From Gammaproteobacteria bacterium (GTDB lineage: Bacteria > Pseudomonadota > Gammaproteobacteria > S012-40), in NCBI GenBank assembly GCA_026982215.1, contig JALSHN010000198.1:1-18641 (forward strand): a stretch of 18,641 nt of DNA. Reading direction: 5' to 3'. A program made the position numbers and the translations under genes. Numbering within the stretch: the stretch's first letter is position 1; every line of letters starts with the position of its first letter. Below are positions 1-7,259 of this stretch, one piece after another. Below the pieces are notes generated by a model. It worked only from the letters and a program-made list of their open reading frames with translations. It searched no databases and was not told where the DNA came from.

Positions 1-708
1 CAGGGCAGCCACGCGTTCCTCGGTATCGGCGCCGGTGCCCACCGCGGCACCCACTCGCAACCGCCCCAATTCGTCCTTGCAGGCGTTGGGGTAGTCGCTG
101 GATTTCTGGATGTCCTTGACGGTAATGAGCCCGCGCAACCGGAAGGCCTCGTCCACCACCAGCACCTTCTCGATGCGGTGGGTATGCATCAGGCTCAACA
201 CCTCTTCCGCCGGCGCCCCTTCACGCACCGTCACCAGCCGTTCCTTGGGTGTCATCACCGTGGCCACCGGGGCATCGAGCTGGGTCTCGAAGCGCAGATC
301 ACGGTGGGTGACGATCCCCACCAATTCTTCCCCTTCCACCACCGGCACCCCGGAGATGTTGTTGGCCCGGGTGATGGTCAGCACCTCGCGGATGGTGTCT
401 TGTGGCGAGACGGTGATGGGTTCCTTGATCACCCCGGCCTCGAACTTCTTCACCCGCCGCACCTCCGCGGCCTGGGCCTCAGGGGTCATGTTCTTGTGGA
501 TGATGCCGATCCCTCCTTCCTGGGCCAGGGCGATGGCCAGGCGGGCCTCGGTGACCGTATCCATGGCCGCCGACACCAGGGGAATATTGAGGCGGATCTC
601 TCGCGTCAATTGGGTGGAGAGGTCCACCTCCTTGGGCAGCACCGTGGAATGGGCCGGCACCAGGAGGACATCATCGAACGTGAGGGCTTCTTCGCGGATT
701 CGCAGCAT
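1..708 (-). CDS. guaB: IMP dehydrogenase, N-terminal part (runs off the left edge)
   Basis: IMP dehydrogenase oxidises IMP to XMP with NAD+, the committed step of GMP synthesis in the cytosol. The reading frame was translated by hand from the minus strand. It begins MLRIREEALTFDDVLLVPAH, which matches the family N-terminus, and continues with SAAMDTVTEARLAIALAQEG and the IHKNM motif of the barrel. The CBS-domain pair occupies roughly residues 90-205 (VKKFEAGVIKEPITV through VMTPKERLVTV to LRGLITVKDIQKS). Then comes NACKDELGRLRVGAAVG, after which the frame leaves the window at codon 236 of an expected ~488. The catalytic cysteine loop lies outside. The ATG at 706-708 gives the canonical family start. 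The gene is transcribed away from the lipoprotein/xseA operon; guaA often follows guaB but cannot be seen here. Identity is very secure. Confidence 0.97.
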   Translation of the reverse strand, partial: MLRIREEALTFDDVLLVPAHSTVLPKEVDLSTQLTREIRLNIPLVSAAMDTVTEARLAIALAQEGGIGIIHKNMTPEAQAAEVRRVKKFEAGVIKEPITVSPQDTIREVLTITRANNISGVPVVEGEELVGIVTHRDLRFETQLDAPVATVMTPKERLVTVREGAPAEEVLSLMHTHRIEKVLVVDEAFRLRGLITVKDIQKSSDYPNACKDELGRLRVGAAVGTGADTEERVAAL

Positions 709-748
709 ACAATTTCGCTCGTCTGTACGGCGTTGAGTAAATCGGCGG

Positions 749-777
749 ATTATAATCCACTCACATCCCTTTGATAA
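749..777 (-). promoter_or_regulatory. Putative sigma-70 promoter of guaB
   Basis: Read on the minus strand, a -35-like TTATCA (772-777) lies 17 bp from a perfect -10 TATAAT (749-754), giving a start near 742 and a leader of about 35 nt to guaB. The bases just after the -10 are CCGCCGA, a GC-rich discriminator. Such discriminators are typical of promoters under stringent (ppGpp) control, and E. coli guaB is known to be controlled that way; for this promoter it is an inference. The -10 sits inside a perfect 12-bp palindrome (747-758). Confidence 0.6.
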
Positions 778-804
778 GGCGTGGGGGTGAAACGGTCAGC
801 CGTG

Positions 805-832
805 TTGACCTCACCTCACGGCACTGTTAAAT
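805..832 (+). promoter_or_regulatory. Putative sigma-70 promoter of the lipoprotein-xseA-M23 operon
   Basis: TTGACC (805-810) and TTAAAT (827-832) are separated by 16 bp. They match the consensus at 5/6 and 4/6. The predicted leader of about 65 nt ends in a clear ribosome binding site, GAGGTG (891-896), 7 nt before the ATG at 904. The element is back to back with the guaB promoter. It is assigned by inspection only. Confidence 0.4.
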
Positions 833-903
833 AGCCTCGACGGGTGTTCGATAAGGCTTTCAAGATCTTAATAGCCCCATAAACCAAAACGAGGTGACAG
901 GCC

Positions 904-1203
904 ATGAAAAAGACGATCGCCGTACTGGTGGCTTCCCTGACGCTCGGCGCATGCGCCACCATGGAAAGCAAACCGAAAGACTTCGACACCCTGGTCAAGG
1001 AAGCCGAGGCCGCCATCAATAAGGCCGGCAAGGTGGGATACGAATGGCGCGACTCCCGCAAGATTCTCAAGGCCGCCAAAAAGGCCCATGCCGCCGGCCA
1101 AGAGGCCAAGGCGATGAAGCTGGCCACCAAGGCGCTACACCAGGGGCAATTGGCCTATCAGCAATACCTCGACAACCGGGACGCCAAGCCGTGGCAGTAT
1201 TGA
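904..1203 (+). CDS. Small lipoprotein resembling SoxXA-binding protein (SoxK-like)
   Basis: A 99-residue protein with a type II signal peptide: MKK, a hydrophobic core, and a lipobox L14-G15-A16-C17. Alanine at +2 predicts sorting to the outer membrane. The mature part is a short helical, Lys/Ala-rich domain containing VGYEWRDSRKILKAAKKAHA and MKLATKALHQGQLAYQQY. From memory this pattern resembles proteins annotated as 'SoxXA-binding protein', which in sulfur oxidisers assist the SoxXA cytochrome in periplasmic thiosulfate oxidation. No other sox gene is in the window, so a stand-alone paralogue with another task is equally possible. GAGGTG at 891-896 supports the start. The stop is 4 bp before xseA, so the two are probably cotranscribed. 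The lipoprotein call is firm; the Sox link is moderate. Confidence 0.75.
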   Translation: MKKTIAVLVASLTLGACATMESKPKDFDTLVKEAEAAINKAGKVGYEWRDSRKILKAAKKAHAAGQEAKAMKLATKALHQGQLAYQQYLDNRDAKPWQY

Positions 1204-1207
1204 CGCC

Positions 1208-2602
1208 ATGAGCGAAGACCTCTGGGGGCCGCCGCAAGGCGGCTCCGTCGTTTCGCCCGCCACTGGCCCGGTGGTACTGGGGGTCTCCGAGCTATTGCGT
1301 GAGGCACGCACCCTGCTGGAAGGCACCTTCCCCCGCCTCTGGGTGGAGGGAGAAATCTCCAACTTCTCCCGCCCCCGGTCCGGACATTGGTATTTCACCC
1401 TCAAGGACGAACAGGCCCAGCTGCGCTGTGCCATGTTCCGCAGCGACAACCGCCGATTGGACTTCACCCCCGAAGACGGCATGCAGGTGATGGTGCGCGG
1501 CCGCCTGACCCTCTACGAGGCCCGCGGTGATTTTCAACTGGTGGCCGAACACCTGGAAGAAGCCGGAGACGGTGCCCTGCGTCGTACCTTCGAGGCGTTG
1601 AAGCGCCGCCTCATGGCCGAGGGTCTGTTCGATGAAGACCGAAAACGTCCCCTCCCCACGCTGCCCCGACGCATTGGCGTCCTCACCTCCCCCACCGGCG
1701 CCGCCCTCCACGACATCCTCAACGTCCTCCGTCACCGCTTTCCAGCCATCCCGGTGCGTCTCTATCCCATCCCGGTACAAGGAATCGGCGCCGCCGAGGA
1801 AATCGCCCGCATGCTGGAGCTGGCCGGTCGGCGCGGCGACTGTGACGTCCTCATCCTCGCCCGGGGGGGTGGCAGCCTGGAGGATCTGTGGGCCTTCAAC
1901 GAAGAAATCGTCGCCCGTGCCATCATTGCCTGTCCCGTTCCCATCGTCACCGGCATCGGCCACCAAGTGGACTGCACCATCGCCGATTTCTGCGCCGATC
2001 TGCGCGCCCCCACCCCCTCCGCCGCCGCCGAGCGGGTGGTCCCCGATGTCCGCGAATGGCTGACCAGGCTCGATCGGCTGGAATCCCGGCTACAGCAAAC
2101 CATCCGCCGACGGCTGAGCGATGAAAGCGGACGCTTGCGTCACCTAAACGCTCGACTGCGCCATCCCCGCGAACTCCTCAGACAACGGCAACAACGCTGC
2201 GACGACCTGGAACAGCGCCTCCTCGTTGCCATGAACCATGCGCTGCGACGACACCACCATCATTTCCATGCCCTGAGGCAGCGGCTGCAAACCCTCACCC
2301 CCCGGCGGGAGATCGATGCCGCCCACCTGCGCCTCGCCAACCTCTCCACTCGCCTGATCCAGAACCAGCGCCAGCGGCTGCAGGCACAACACGAGCGGCT
2401 GCAGGCCCTGGCCCGTACCCTGGATGCCGTGAGTCCCCTGGCCACGCTGGGACGCGGCTTTGCCATCATCGAAGCAACGGACGGCGGAGTGATCCGCAGC
2501 GTGGAGCAAACTCGGCCGGGGCAAGACATCCGCGCCCGCTTGCAAGACGGCCGCCTGCACTGCCGCATCGAACACATCGACGACACCCAAGGATCCTCAT
2601 GA
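1208..2602 (+). CDS. xseA: Exodeoxyribonuclease VII large subunit
   Basis: XseA forms exonuclease VII with several copies of the small subunit XseB. The enzyme degrades single-stranded DNA from both ends to oligonucleotides in mismatch repair and DNA-damage processing. The 464-residue length is close to the family norm (E. coli about 456). An OB-fold nucleic-acid domain comes first (about 20-115: VLGVSELLREARTLLEGTF, VEGEISNFSRPRSGHWYFTL). The catalytic core then carries GVLTSPTGAALHDIL, ARGGGSLEDLWAFNEE (about 218-232) and GIGHQVDCTIADFCADLRAP (from 249). A long coiled-coil-like region rich in Arg, Gln and Leu (about 280-400) and the C-terminal LGRGFAII element follow. The start has no good Shine-Dalgarno and lies 4 bp after the upstream stop, suggesting translational coupling. 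xseB is not in the window. Confidence 0.97.
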   Translation: MSEDLWGPPQGGSVVSPATGPVVLGVSELLREARTLLEGTFPRLWVEGEISNFSRPRSGHWYFTLKDEQAQLRCAMFRSDNRRLDFTPEDGMQVMVRGRLTLYEARGDFQLVAEHLEEAGDGALRRTFEALKRRLMAEGLFDEDRKRPLPTLPRRIGVLTSPTGAALHDILNVLRHRFPAIPVRLYPIPVQGIGAAEEIARMLELAGRRGDCDVLILARGGGSLEDLWAFNEEIVARAIIACPVPIVTGIGHQVDCTIADFCADLRAPTPSAAAERVVPDVREWLTRLDRLESRLQQTIRRRLSDESGRLRHLNARLRHPRELLRQRQQRCDDLEQRLLVAMNHALRRHHHHFHALRQRLQTLTPRREIDAAHLRLANLSTRLIQNQRQRLQAQHERLQALARTLDAVSPLATLGRGFAIIEATDGGVIRSVEQTRPGQDIRARLQDGRLHCRIEHIDDTQGSS

Positions 2603-3441
2603 GCCGCCGCCTTTTCCTGCTGCTTTTCGCGTTCCTCGGCCTCATTCCCCTCCACGTCCCCGCGGCCGACCTCCCCCACGCGGCCCCGGTCCCCGGCGGT
2701 GTGGCTCGTATCGACCTCGGCCCCGCCGAGGGTCCGCCGCCCGCGGCATGGTATGGCGAACGACGCGTGTGGGTCCGCCAGCATGGTGGCCGCTGGGAAG
2801 CGGTGGTGGGGATCGGCCTCAACGTCCAGCCGGGCACACAGCGCATCCGCGTCCAACGCGGCGAGGGCGAGGAACGCATCGCCTTCGAGGTTCACCCCAA
2901 GGAATACGCCACGCAACACCTGACCATCAAAAACAAAAAGATGGTCAACCCCGACCCCGAGGCGCTGAAACGCATCCGCGCGGAATCGAAGCGCATCCGC
3001 GCCGCCTTCCGCCACTGGAGCGAAGGGCCGGTGGATGCCGCCTTCACCCCCCCGGTGGACGGCCCCCGCAGCAGCTCCTTCGGTCTGCGGCGCTTCTTCA
3101 ACGGTCAACCGCGTCGGCCCCACAGCGGCATGGACATCGCCGCCCCCGAGGGCACGGCGGTCTACGCCCCCGCCCCCGGCACCGTGATCGAGACCGGCAA
3201 CTTCTATTTCAACGGCAACACCGTGTTCATCGATCACGGCCAGGGACTGATCACCATGTACTGTCACCTCTCCCGCATCGAGGTGAGCCCCGGGCAGCGG
3301 GTGCAACGGGGTGATCTCATCGGCCGGGTCGGCTCCACCGGACGGGTCACCGGCCCCCACCTCCACTGGACGGTGAGCCTCAACGACCGGCGAGTGGACC
3401 CGGCCCTGTTTCTCACCGTCGAGGAACTGGCCTCCCGCTGA
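2599..3441 (+). CDS. Secreted M23 family metallopeptidase (LytM-like)
   Basis: A 280-residue exported protein with an N-terminal signal peptide (MSRR, then a Leu/Phe-rich core, probable cleavage near PAA-D24). It has an N-terminal beta-rich domain of unknown role and a C-terminal LytM domain (about 150-275). Zinc-site motifs are complete: H175-x3-D179 (HSGMD) and H254-L-H256 (GPHLHW). Family members are peptidoglycan endopeptidases, or EnvC/NlpD-like activators when zinc ligands are lost; here the ligands are present, so hydrolysis of periplasmic peptide cross-links is likely. The substrate cannot be read from sequence. There is no LysM domain. The ATG overlaps the xseA TGA as ATGA, implying coupled translation. 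The gene ends one base before a convergent gene, leaving no room for a separate terminator. Confidence 0.92.
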   Translation: MSRRLFLLLFAFLGLIPLHVPAADLPHAAPVPGGVARIDLGPAEGPPPAAWYGERRVWVRQHGGRWEAVVGIGLNVQPGTQRIRVQRGEGEERIAFEVHPKEYATQHLTIKNKKMVNPDPEALKRIRAESKRIRAAFRHWSEGPVDAAFTPPVDGPRSSSFGLRRFFNGQPRRPHSGMDIAAPEGTAVYAPAPGTVIETGNFYFNGNTVFIDHGQGLITMYCHLSRIEVSPGQRVQRGDLIGRVGSTGRVTGPHLHWTVSLNDRRVDPALFLTVEELASR

Positions 3442-3442
3442 C

Positions 3443-4129
3443 TCAGCCGGACGACTCCACCGGCGTCTCCCCGCGGCGCAGCGAAATCACCGGCCACCCA
3501 CGGGCGCGGGCGCGGGCCTCCAGCTCCGGATCCGGATCCACCGCCACTGGATTGCTCACCCGTTCCAGCAGCGGCAGATCGTTGTGAGAATCACTATAGA
3601 ACCAGCTCCCCTCCAAACCCCGTCCGTTCTCCTCCAACCATGCCAGCAGCCGCGTCACCTTTCCCTCCTGGAAACAGGGCACCCCCGCCACCTCCCCGGT
3701 GAACTCGCCGTGCTCATCCACCGCCGGCTCGGTGGCCAACAGCACCTCGATCCCGTATTCCCGCACAATGGGCTCGGTGACGAAGCGATTGGTCGCGGTG
3801 ATCACCAGCGGAAAACGGCCAGCCCGCCGATGGGATTCCACCAAACGGCGCGCCGCCGGCAGCCACAAGGGCGCCACCTTCTCGCGCATGAACTGCTCGC
3901 GCAATGCCAACAAACGACGGCGCGGCAAACGTGCCAGCGGCGCCAGCGAAAAACGCAGAAACTCATGGATGTCCAAGGTCCCGGCGCGATATTCGTCATA
4001 GAAACGCTGATTTTCCCGCTCATAGAACGCCCCGTCCACCACCCCCGGCTCCACCAAGAAGCGGCCCCACAAATAATCGCTGTCACCCGCGATCAAGGTG
4101 TTGTCCAGATCGAAAATCGCCAAAGACAT
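3443..4129 (-). CDS. HAD-superfamily subclass IB phosphatase
   Basis: A 228-residue haloacid-dehalogenase-type phosphatase of the SerB-like IB subfamily. All four motifs are visible: D7-L-D9-N-T (nucleophile and acid), T111 in VITATN (motif II), K157 in QEGKVTR (motif III), and SDSHND with D180 and D184 (Mg2+ binding). The helical cap between motifs I and II (about 15-100) is typical of IB enzymes. The substrate is unknown; relatives include phosphoserine and histidinol-phosphate phosphatases, but neither specificity can be assigned. In many gammaproteobacteria a homologue lies beside rppH and ptsP, as here, where it is divergent from rppH. The start is preceded by only a weak purine stretch (GGGAAAG). 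Confidence 0.92.
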   Translation of the reverse strand: MSLAIFDLDNTLIAGDSDYLWGRFLVEPGVVDGAFYERENQRFYDEYRAGTLDIHEFLRFSLAPLARLPRRRLLALREQFMREKVAPLWLPAARRLVESHRRAGRFPLVITATNRFVTEPIVREYGIEVLLATEPAVDEHGEFTGEVAGVPCFQEGKVTRLLAWLEENGRGLEGSWFYSDSHNDLPLLERVSNPVAVDPDPELEARARARGWPVISLRRGETPVESSG

Positions 4130-4204
4130 GCACTTTCCCGTTCATTGTGGTCGAAAGGAAGACGCCCCGGGGCACGACGAGGTTCCCCCGGTTCGGCACG
4201 ATTG

Positions 4205-4210
4205 ATTGTA
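4205..4210 (-). promoter_or_regulatory. Possible -10 element for the HAD phosphatase in an A-tract region
   Basis: On the minus strand TACAAT (5/6 to consensus) lies about 75 nt upstream of the HAD gene start. Immediately upstream of it (minus sense) are T7 and T6 runs, i.e. A-tracts at 4215-4221 and 4224-4229 on the plus strand, which may act like an UP element. No clean -35 is at standard spacing (TTGTAA is 19 bp away). This is the only AT-rich part of the 132-bp divergent gap to rppH and probably holds the promoters for both directions. I could not place a convincing rppH promoter. Confidence 0.25.
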
Positions 4211-4220
4211 TGGTAAAAAA

Positions 4221-4265
4221 ATGAAAAAATTACAAACACATGCACAGGCGGGCGGATCACCGTGA
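4221..4265 (+). CDS. Possible 14-codon leader ORF overlapping the rppH start
   Basis: ATG AAA AAA ... CCG TGA encodes MKKLQTHAQAGGSP. Its TGA (4263-4265) overlaps the GTG initiation codon of rppH (4262-4264) in a GTGA junction, the arrangement typical of translationally coupled genes. No convincing Shine-Dalgarno precedes it, and rppH itself has only a weak one (GGCGGAT). It may be a coupling leader or chance. Nothing suggests the peptide itself has a function. Confidence 0.2.
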   Translation: MKKLQTHAQAGGSP

Positions 4266-4780
4266 TCGATTCTCAGGGATTCAGGGCCAACGTGGGCATC
4301 GTCCTGTGCAACCAGGACGACAAGGTCTTGTGGGCCAAGCGGTACGGGCAAAACGCCTGGCAGTTCCCCCAAGGTGGCATCAAGGCCCATGAGACCCCGG
4401 AAGAGGCCATGTTCCGCGAACTCCATGAAGAAGTGGGGTTGCGTCCGCAAGACGTGAAGATTCTCGCTCAGACCCGCGGCTGGCTGCGCTACCGTCTGCC
4501 GGAGCACATGGTCCGCCGTCACCGCCGCCCGGTCTGCATCGGCCAGAAACAACGCTGGTTCCTGCTGCGCTTGGTGGCCCCCGACGAACACATCCGCCTC
4601 GACGCCATGGCCCGCCCTGAATTCGATCATTGGGAATGGGTGGACTTCTGGCTGCCCACCGAGCAAGTGGTGAGCTTCAAACGCGAAGTCTATCGCCGGG
4701 CGATGAGCGAATTCGCCCGCCACCTGGGCCTCGCCCCCCCTTGCGACAACCGGCGCCACGTCCACCCCTCCCGAGGCTGA
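4262..4780 (+). CDS. rppH: RNA pyrophosphohydrolase (GTG start)
   Basis: RppH is a cytosolic Nudix hydrolase that removes pyrophosphate from 5'-triphosphorylated mRNA. This starts RNase E-dependent decay; the family also acts on dinucleoside polyphosphates. The 172-residue sequence follows E. coli RppH closely: IDSQGFRANVGIVLCN, WQFPQGGIKAHE, RGWLRYRLPEHMVR, PVCIGQKQRWFLL, VVSFKREVYRR. The Nudix box is complete, G38-x5-E44-x7-R52-E53-L54-x-E56-E57-x-G59-L60. GTG at 4262 is chosen because it gives the family N-terminus V/M-I-D-x-x-G-[FY]-R; no in-frame ATG gives this. The His/Arg-rich tail after about residue 155 differs from E. coli, as usual. The gene is followed 65 bp later by ptsP, a neighbour it has in many gammaproteobacteria. 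Confidence 0.97.
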   Translation: MIDSQGFRANVGIVLCNQDDKVLWAKRYGQNAWQFPQGGIKAHETPEEAMFRELHEEVGLRPQDVKILAQTRGWLRYRLPEHMVRRHRRPVCIGQKQRWFLLRLVAPDEHIRLDAMARPEFDHWEWVDFWLPTEQVVSFKREVYRRAMSEFARHLGLAPPCDNRRHVHPSRG

Positions 4781-4845
4781 CCGCCGACCATCCCGCACCC
4801 TGCTCGTGATACCCTCTCTGCGGAAGGTTCCGGAAAACGCACTCC

Positions 4846-7110
4846 ATGCTGGACACCCTGCGCACACTCTCCGAGCAAGTGAGCTCGGCCCGCAGCCTGG
4901 ACGAGGCCCTGCGTGTCATCGTCCACGAAGTGCGTCGGGTGATGAAGGCCGAGGCCTGCTCGGTCTACCTGCTGGATCCCCACAGCGACGAGCTGGTGCT
5001 CATGGCCACCGAAGGCCTCCATCCCGAGGCCGTGGGTCGCGTCCGTCTGCGCAGTGACGAAGGGCTGGTGGGGCTGGTGTGCTCCCGCGCCGAACCGGTG
5101 AACGTGGACGATGCCCCACACCACCGTGCCTACAAGCACATCCCCGGCATCGGCGAAGAGGCCTACCACGCCTTCCTCGGCGCCCCCATCATCCATCAGG
5201 GAAAGACCCTGGGGGCCTTGGTGGTCCAGCAGAGCCGGCGACGGCGTTTCCTCGAAGACGAAGAGACCCTGCTCATCACCCTGGCCACCCAGCTCGCCGG
5301 CGCCATCGCCCATGCCGAGGCCGTCACCGGTTTCGACAACCTCACCACGCCCCAGCGCTCCGACCGTCCGTTACAAGGCATCTCCGGCGCCCCCGGAATT
5401 GCCCTGGGAACGGCGGTCGTCCTCAACCCCAGCCGCAGCCTCAGCAGCGTCCCCGACCGAGACAGCGACGACCCCGAGCACGAGATCCAGCGTTTCCTCC
5501 AGGCCCTGGAACGAGTCCGCGGCGACATCGATCGCTTGGAGCAACGCCTGGGAGACGAACTTCCCCAGGCCGACAGGGCCCTGTTCGAGGCCTACCGTCT
5601 GATGCTCACCAGCGACAGCATTCGCGGCAAGACCATCGAACGCATCCGCCGCGGTCAATGGGCCCCCGCCGCGCTGCGGGACACCATCGAAGAACACAGC
5701 CGTACCTTCCGTCTCATGGACGACCCCTACCTGCGCGAACGGGTGGACGACATCCGCGACCTCGGCCGGCGTCTCCTCGCCCGACTGGAAGAGACCCCGG
5801 GGCAAGCACGCCCCTTTCCCGACAACGGCATCGTCGTCAGTGACAGCCTCAGCCCCACCAGCCTCATCGACCTGCCCCTCGAACGCGTACGCGCCCTGGT
5901 CTCGCGCCAAGGCTCCGGCTCATCCCATGCCGCCATCCTCGCCCGCTCCCTCGGCATCCCCGCAGTGATGGGCCTGACCGATCTGCCGTTGGAAAAACTG
6001 GAGGGGCGCCTACTTGTGGTGGACGGCTACCAAGGGCGGGTATTCATTGCCCCCAGCGCCCCCCTGGTTGAAGAATTCCGCCGCCTGAGCGAAGAAGAAC
6101 GCGAACTCCAGGCCGATCTGGAACACCTGCGTGACCTCCCGGCCGTCACTCGGGACGGGCACCGCATCGCCCTCTACGCCAACGCCGGGCTGTTCAGCGA
6201 ACTGGACCCCATCCGCGGCAACGGTGCTGAAGGCATCGGCCTCTACCGCACCGAATTCCCCTTCATGATCCGCGACCGCTTCCCCGGCGAGGACGAACAA
6301 ACCCGACTCTACCGCCGCATCCTCGAGTCCTGTGCCCCCGGCCCGGTCACCCTGCGCACTCTCGACATCGGCGGCGACAAGTCCCTGCCCTACTTTCCCA
6401 TCCAGGAAGAAAATCCCTTCCTCGGCTGGCGCGGTATCCGCATTTCCCTGGACCACCCGGAGATCTTCCTCACCCAGATCCGCGCCATGCTGCGTGCCAA
6501 TGCCGGCCTGGGCAACCTCCACATCCTCCTCCCCATGGTCACCACCGCCACCGAAGTGGACCAGGCGCAACACCTCATCGCCCGGGCCCATCGCGAGCTC
6601 ACCGAAGAGAGCGACGTCCCCCTTCCCCTGCCCCGCTTGGGGGTGATGATCGAAGTCCCCTCGGCGGTGGCCTGCGCCGAGGCCCTGGCGCGGCGGGTGG
6701 ACTTCCTCTCCATCGGCACCAACGACCTGGTGCAATACCTGCTGGCCGTGGATCGCAACAACCACCGGGTGGCCAAACTCTACGACGCACTGCACCCCGC
6801 CGTCATCGATGCACTCGCCCGCGTGGTCCACGCCGCCGCCCGTCACCGCAAGCCCGTGACCGTCTGCGGCGAGATGGCCTCCGACCCCGCCGCCGCCCTG
6901 CTCTTGCTCGGTCTCGGCCTCGATGGCCTCAGCGTCAACGCGGTCAACATCCCACGCATCAAATGGCTCATCCGCAATACCGAACGTCACCGCGCCCAAC
7001 AGCTCGCCGACCAAGCCCGCACCCTGGAAGAGGCGCGGCAAGTACGCCGACTGCTGCAGAGCGAGATCGAAGCCATGGGATTGGGAGGGCTGATCCGCGC
7101 GGGCAAATAG
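4846..7110 (+). CDS. ptsP: Phosphoenolpyruvate-protein phosphotransferase of the nitrogen PTS (EI-Ntr)
   Basis: PtsP takes phosphate from phosphoenolpyruvate and passes it to NPr (PtsO) and then PtsN, a regulatory relay tied to nitrogen and potassium status rather than sugar uptake. The 754 residues compare with 748 in E. coli. Order: GAF domain (about 1-165), which in relatives binds glutamine or similar effectors; PEP-utiliser N-terminal domain (about 175-300); phospho-histidine domain with GSGSSHAAILARSLGIPAVMG and active H361; PEP-binding TIM barrel (about 430-720) with GIGLYRTEFPFM, TLDIGGDK, NPFLGWRGIR, IEVPSAV, SIGTNDLVQY and VCGEMASDP with C674. GGAAAA 8 nt before the ATG is the only candidate binding site. 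ptsO and ptsN are not in the window. Confidence 0.97.
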   Translation: MLDTLRTLSEQVSSARSLDEALRVIVHEVRRVMKAEACSVYLLDPHSDELVLMATEGLHPEAVGRVRLRSDEGLVGLVCSRAEPVNVDDAPHHRAYKHIPGIGEEAYHAFLGAPIIHQGKTLGALVVQQSRRRRFLEDEETLLITLATQLAGAIAHAEAVTGFDNLTTPQRSDRPLQGISGAPGIALGTAVVLNPSRSLSSVPDRDSDDPEHEIQRFLQALERVRGDIDRLEQRLGDELPQADRALFEAYRLMLTSDSIRGKTIERIRRGQWAPAALRDTIEEHSRTFRLMDDPYLRERVDDIRDLGRRLLARLEETPGQARPFPDNGIVVSDSLSPTSLIDLPLERVRALVSRQGSGSSHAAILARSLGIPAVMGLTDLPLEKLEGRLLVVDGYQGRVFIAPSAPLVEEFRRLSEEERELQADLEHLRDLPAVTRDGHRIALYANAGLFSELDPIRGNGAEGIGLYRTEFPFMIRDRFPGEDEQTRLYRRILESCAPGPVTLRTLDIGGDKSLPYFPIQEENPFLGWRGIRISLDHPEIFLTQIRAMLRANAGLGNLHILLPMVTTATEVDQAQHLIARAHRELTEESDVPLPLPRLGVMIEVPSAVACAEALARRVDFLSIGTNDLVQYLLAVDRNNHRVAKLYDALHPAVIDALARVVHAAARHRKPVTVCGEMASDPAAALLLLGLGLDGLSVNAVNIPRIKWLIRNTERHRAQQLADQARTLEEARQVRRLLQSEIEAMGLGGLIRAGK

Positions 7111-7123
7111 CCCTGGCAACATA

Positions 7124-7174
7124 AAAATCAATCGGATACCGAAACATTCTCATCCAAGCGATTGATTTTCAATC
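7124..7174. repeat. Nested inverted repeats between ptsP and the GGDEF-EAL gene
   Basis: AAAATCAATCG (7124-7134) is perfectly inverted at 7159-7169 as CGATTGATTTT, with a 24-bp spacer. The right arm also takes part in a second inverted repeat, GATTGA (7160-7165), TTT, TCAATC (7169-7174). There are therefore three TCAATC half-sites, two direct and one inverted. This could be an operator for the following c-di-GMP gene or a weak AU-rich hairpin ending the ptsP transcript. There is no strong GC stem or U-tract, so a classical terminator is less likely. Confidence 0.45.
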
Positions 7175-7259
7175 CCCTTGTCCCGCCCCTGGAGATTGGT
7201 TTATCTTTGCCCATCCGCATCGCGGCCCGCTCGATCGACAGGGAGGAAGCGGCCATATC

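Noticed and set aside
110..774. Plus-strand open frames opposite guaB
   Set aside because: Their translations are Ser/Thr/Arg- or His-rich shadow sequences; the minus-strand frame is an unmistakable guaB.
4164..4173. GCCCCGGGGC palindrome between HAD and rppH as a terminator
   Set aside because: A 10-bp palindrome with no loop and no T-tract, located upstream of the HAD gene start rather than at a gene end.
7198..7210. Sigma-54-like GG...GC element upstream of the GGDEF-EAL gene
   Set aside because: The GG and GC pairs are 9 bp apart instead of 10 and the rest of the -24 box is not matched.
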